From Azoarcus sp. (GTDB taxonomy: Bacteria > Pseudomonadota > Gammaproteobacteria > Burkholderiales > Rhodocyclaceae): a stretch of 5,463 nucleotides of DNA. The DNA lies in assembly GCA_031268685.1 (NCBI GenBank), contig JAIRWW010000270.1, positions 1 to 5,463 on the forward strand. The letters are read 5' to 3'. Positions 5,030 through 5,463 of the stretch are shown in pieces. Below the pieces are notes generated by a model. It searched no databases. It was not told the origin of the DNA and was given only the letters and a program-made list of their open reading frames with translations. Every line of letters starts with the position of its first letter. Within the stretch, counting starts at the first letter, position 1. The position numbers and the translations under genes were made by a program.

Positions 5030-5463
5030 ATGTACAAACAAAATTTCAGGAAAAAGTCTGCTATCGTTGTAGGGCTGATAGTCCTTGTACTGGCAGCATT
5101 GGCCGTATATGCCATGGCAGGGAATGTTGCCTGGGTGGATGCTCTTCTGGCAGTAGCGGCAGAATCTACATCACGTCAGTATGCGAATCTGTCAGCTAAC
5201 GACAAAGTATCCAAGGCAGTATCGCTGCGGGAAAAAGGAGGTTCCTATAATCTCAAGCAAGCGTATCTCCTTTCAGAAGAAGTTGCCAAAGAAGGGAATC
5301 CGGAGGCGGAATTCAATATAGGCGTAATGTATTATGATGGAGAAGGCATTCCCAAGAACAGAAAAGAAGCTGCCGTATGGTTCAGGAAGGCTGCTGAAAA
5401 GGGACATCTATGCTCTCAATATAATCTGGCAAATATGCTTGAAAGTGGGGATGGGGTTGAAGA
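5030..5463 (+). CDS. Sel1-repeat (SLR/TPR-like) membrane-anchored protein, 5' part (runs off the window)
   Basis: The frame is open from the ATG at 5030 through the last base (144 complete codons). A short basic N-terminus (MYKQNFRKK) precedes one membrane segment, AIVVGLIVLVLAALAVYAMA (11-30), consistent with an anchor or uncleaved signal with the rest outside the cytoplasm. Residues 78-91 look like the end of a degenerate helical repeat. A full Sel1-type repeat follows at about 92-127 (AEFNIGVMYYDGEGIPKN, then EAAVWFRKAAEKGH) and a second starts at 129 (SQYNLANMLESGDGV). Sel1 repeats form alpha-solenoids that mediate protein-protein contacts; the specific partner is unknown. AGGA at 5015-5018 is a modest ribosome binding site 11 bases upstream. 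In-frame ATGs at 4985 and 4892 are alternatives. GC content is clearly lower than in the metNIQ genes, which suggests a different history. Confidence 0.85.
   Translation, partial: MYKQNFRKKSAIVVGLIVLVLAALAVYAMAGNVAWVDALLAVAAESTSRQYANLSANDKVSKAVSLREKGGSYNLKQAYLLSEEVAKEGNPEAEFNIGVMYYDGEGIPKNRKEAAVWFRKAAEKGHLCSQYNLANMLESGDGVE

Overview
The window looks like a chromosomal segment of a Gram-negative bacterium, most likely a betaproteobacterium. The reasons are a GC-rich metN-metI-metQ methionine importer, a bifunctional NadM-Nudix NAD-metabolism enzyme, and a PEP-CTERM/exosortase substrate behind a sigma-54-like promoter. This is inferred from gene content and not proven.

Layout. Bases 1-2073 hold a plus-strand D-methionine/methionine ABC transporter operon: the 3' part of metN (ATPase with C-terminal NIL domain), metI (permease, overlapping metN by one base) and metQ (periplasmic binding protein). 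A bifunctional NMN adenylyltransferase/Nudix hydrolase (2100-3137) follows after only 26 bases and is probably co-transcribed. Bases 3138-3302 form a convergent intergenic region with a 19-bp tandem duplication, competing inverted repeats and a 9-bp-stem hairpin that suits a terminator for the minus-strand gene. That gene (3303-3812, minus) encodes a small secreted PEP-CTERM protein with a strong ribosome binding site. Upstream of it lie a -24/-12 element (3859-3873) and a perfect 19-bp direct repeat with 22-bp period (4009-4049), placed where an enhancer site would be expected.

Bases 3874-4484 contain no convincing gene, are partly AT-rich, and carry several dyads. Bases 4485 to about 4735 are the debris of an ISAs1-family transposase: the N-terminus is joined to a piece from the C-terminal third, with a frameshift and the catalytic middle missing. 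From 5030 to the window edge runs the 5' part of a membrane-anchored Sel1-repeat protein, in visibly lower-GC DNA.

How the genes relate. MetNIQ imports methionine and the NadM-Nudix enzyme makes NAD from NMN and probably hydrolyses an ADP-ribose-type nucleotide, so the left half is ordinary nutrient and cofactor metabolism. The right half is accessory: a cell-surface or secreted protein with its own regulated promoter, transposon debris, and a repeat protein. I see no complete new system. The best second-look items are the sigma-54 promoter with tandem upstream repeats in front of the PEP-CTERM gene, and the Ser-Glu hexanucleotide repeat inside metN.
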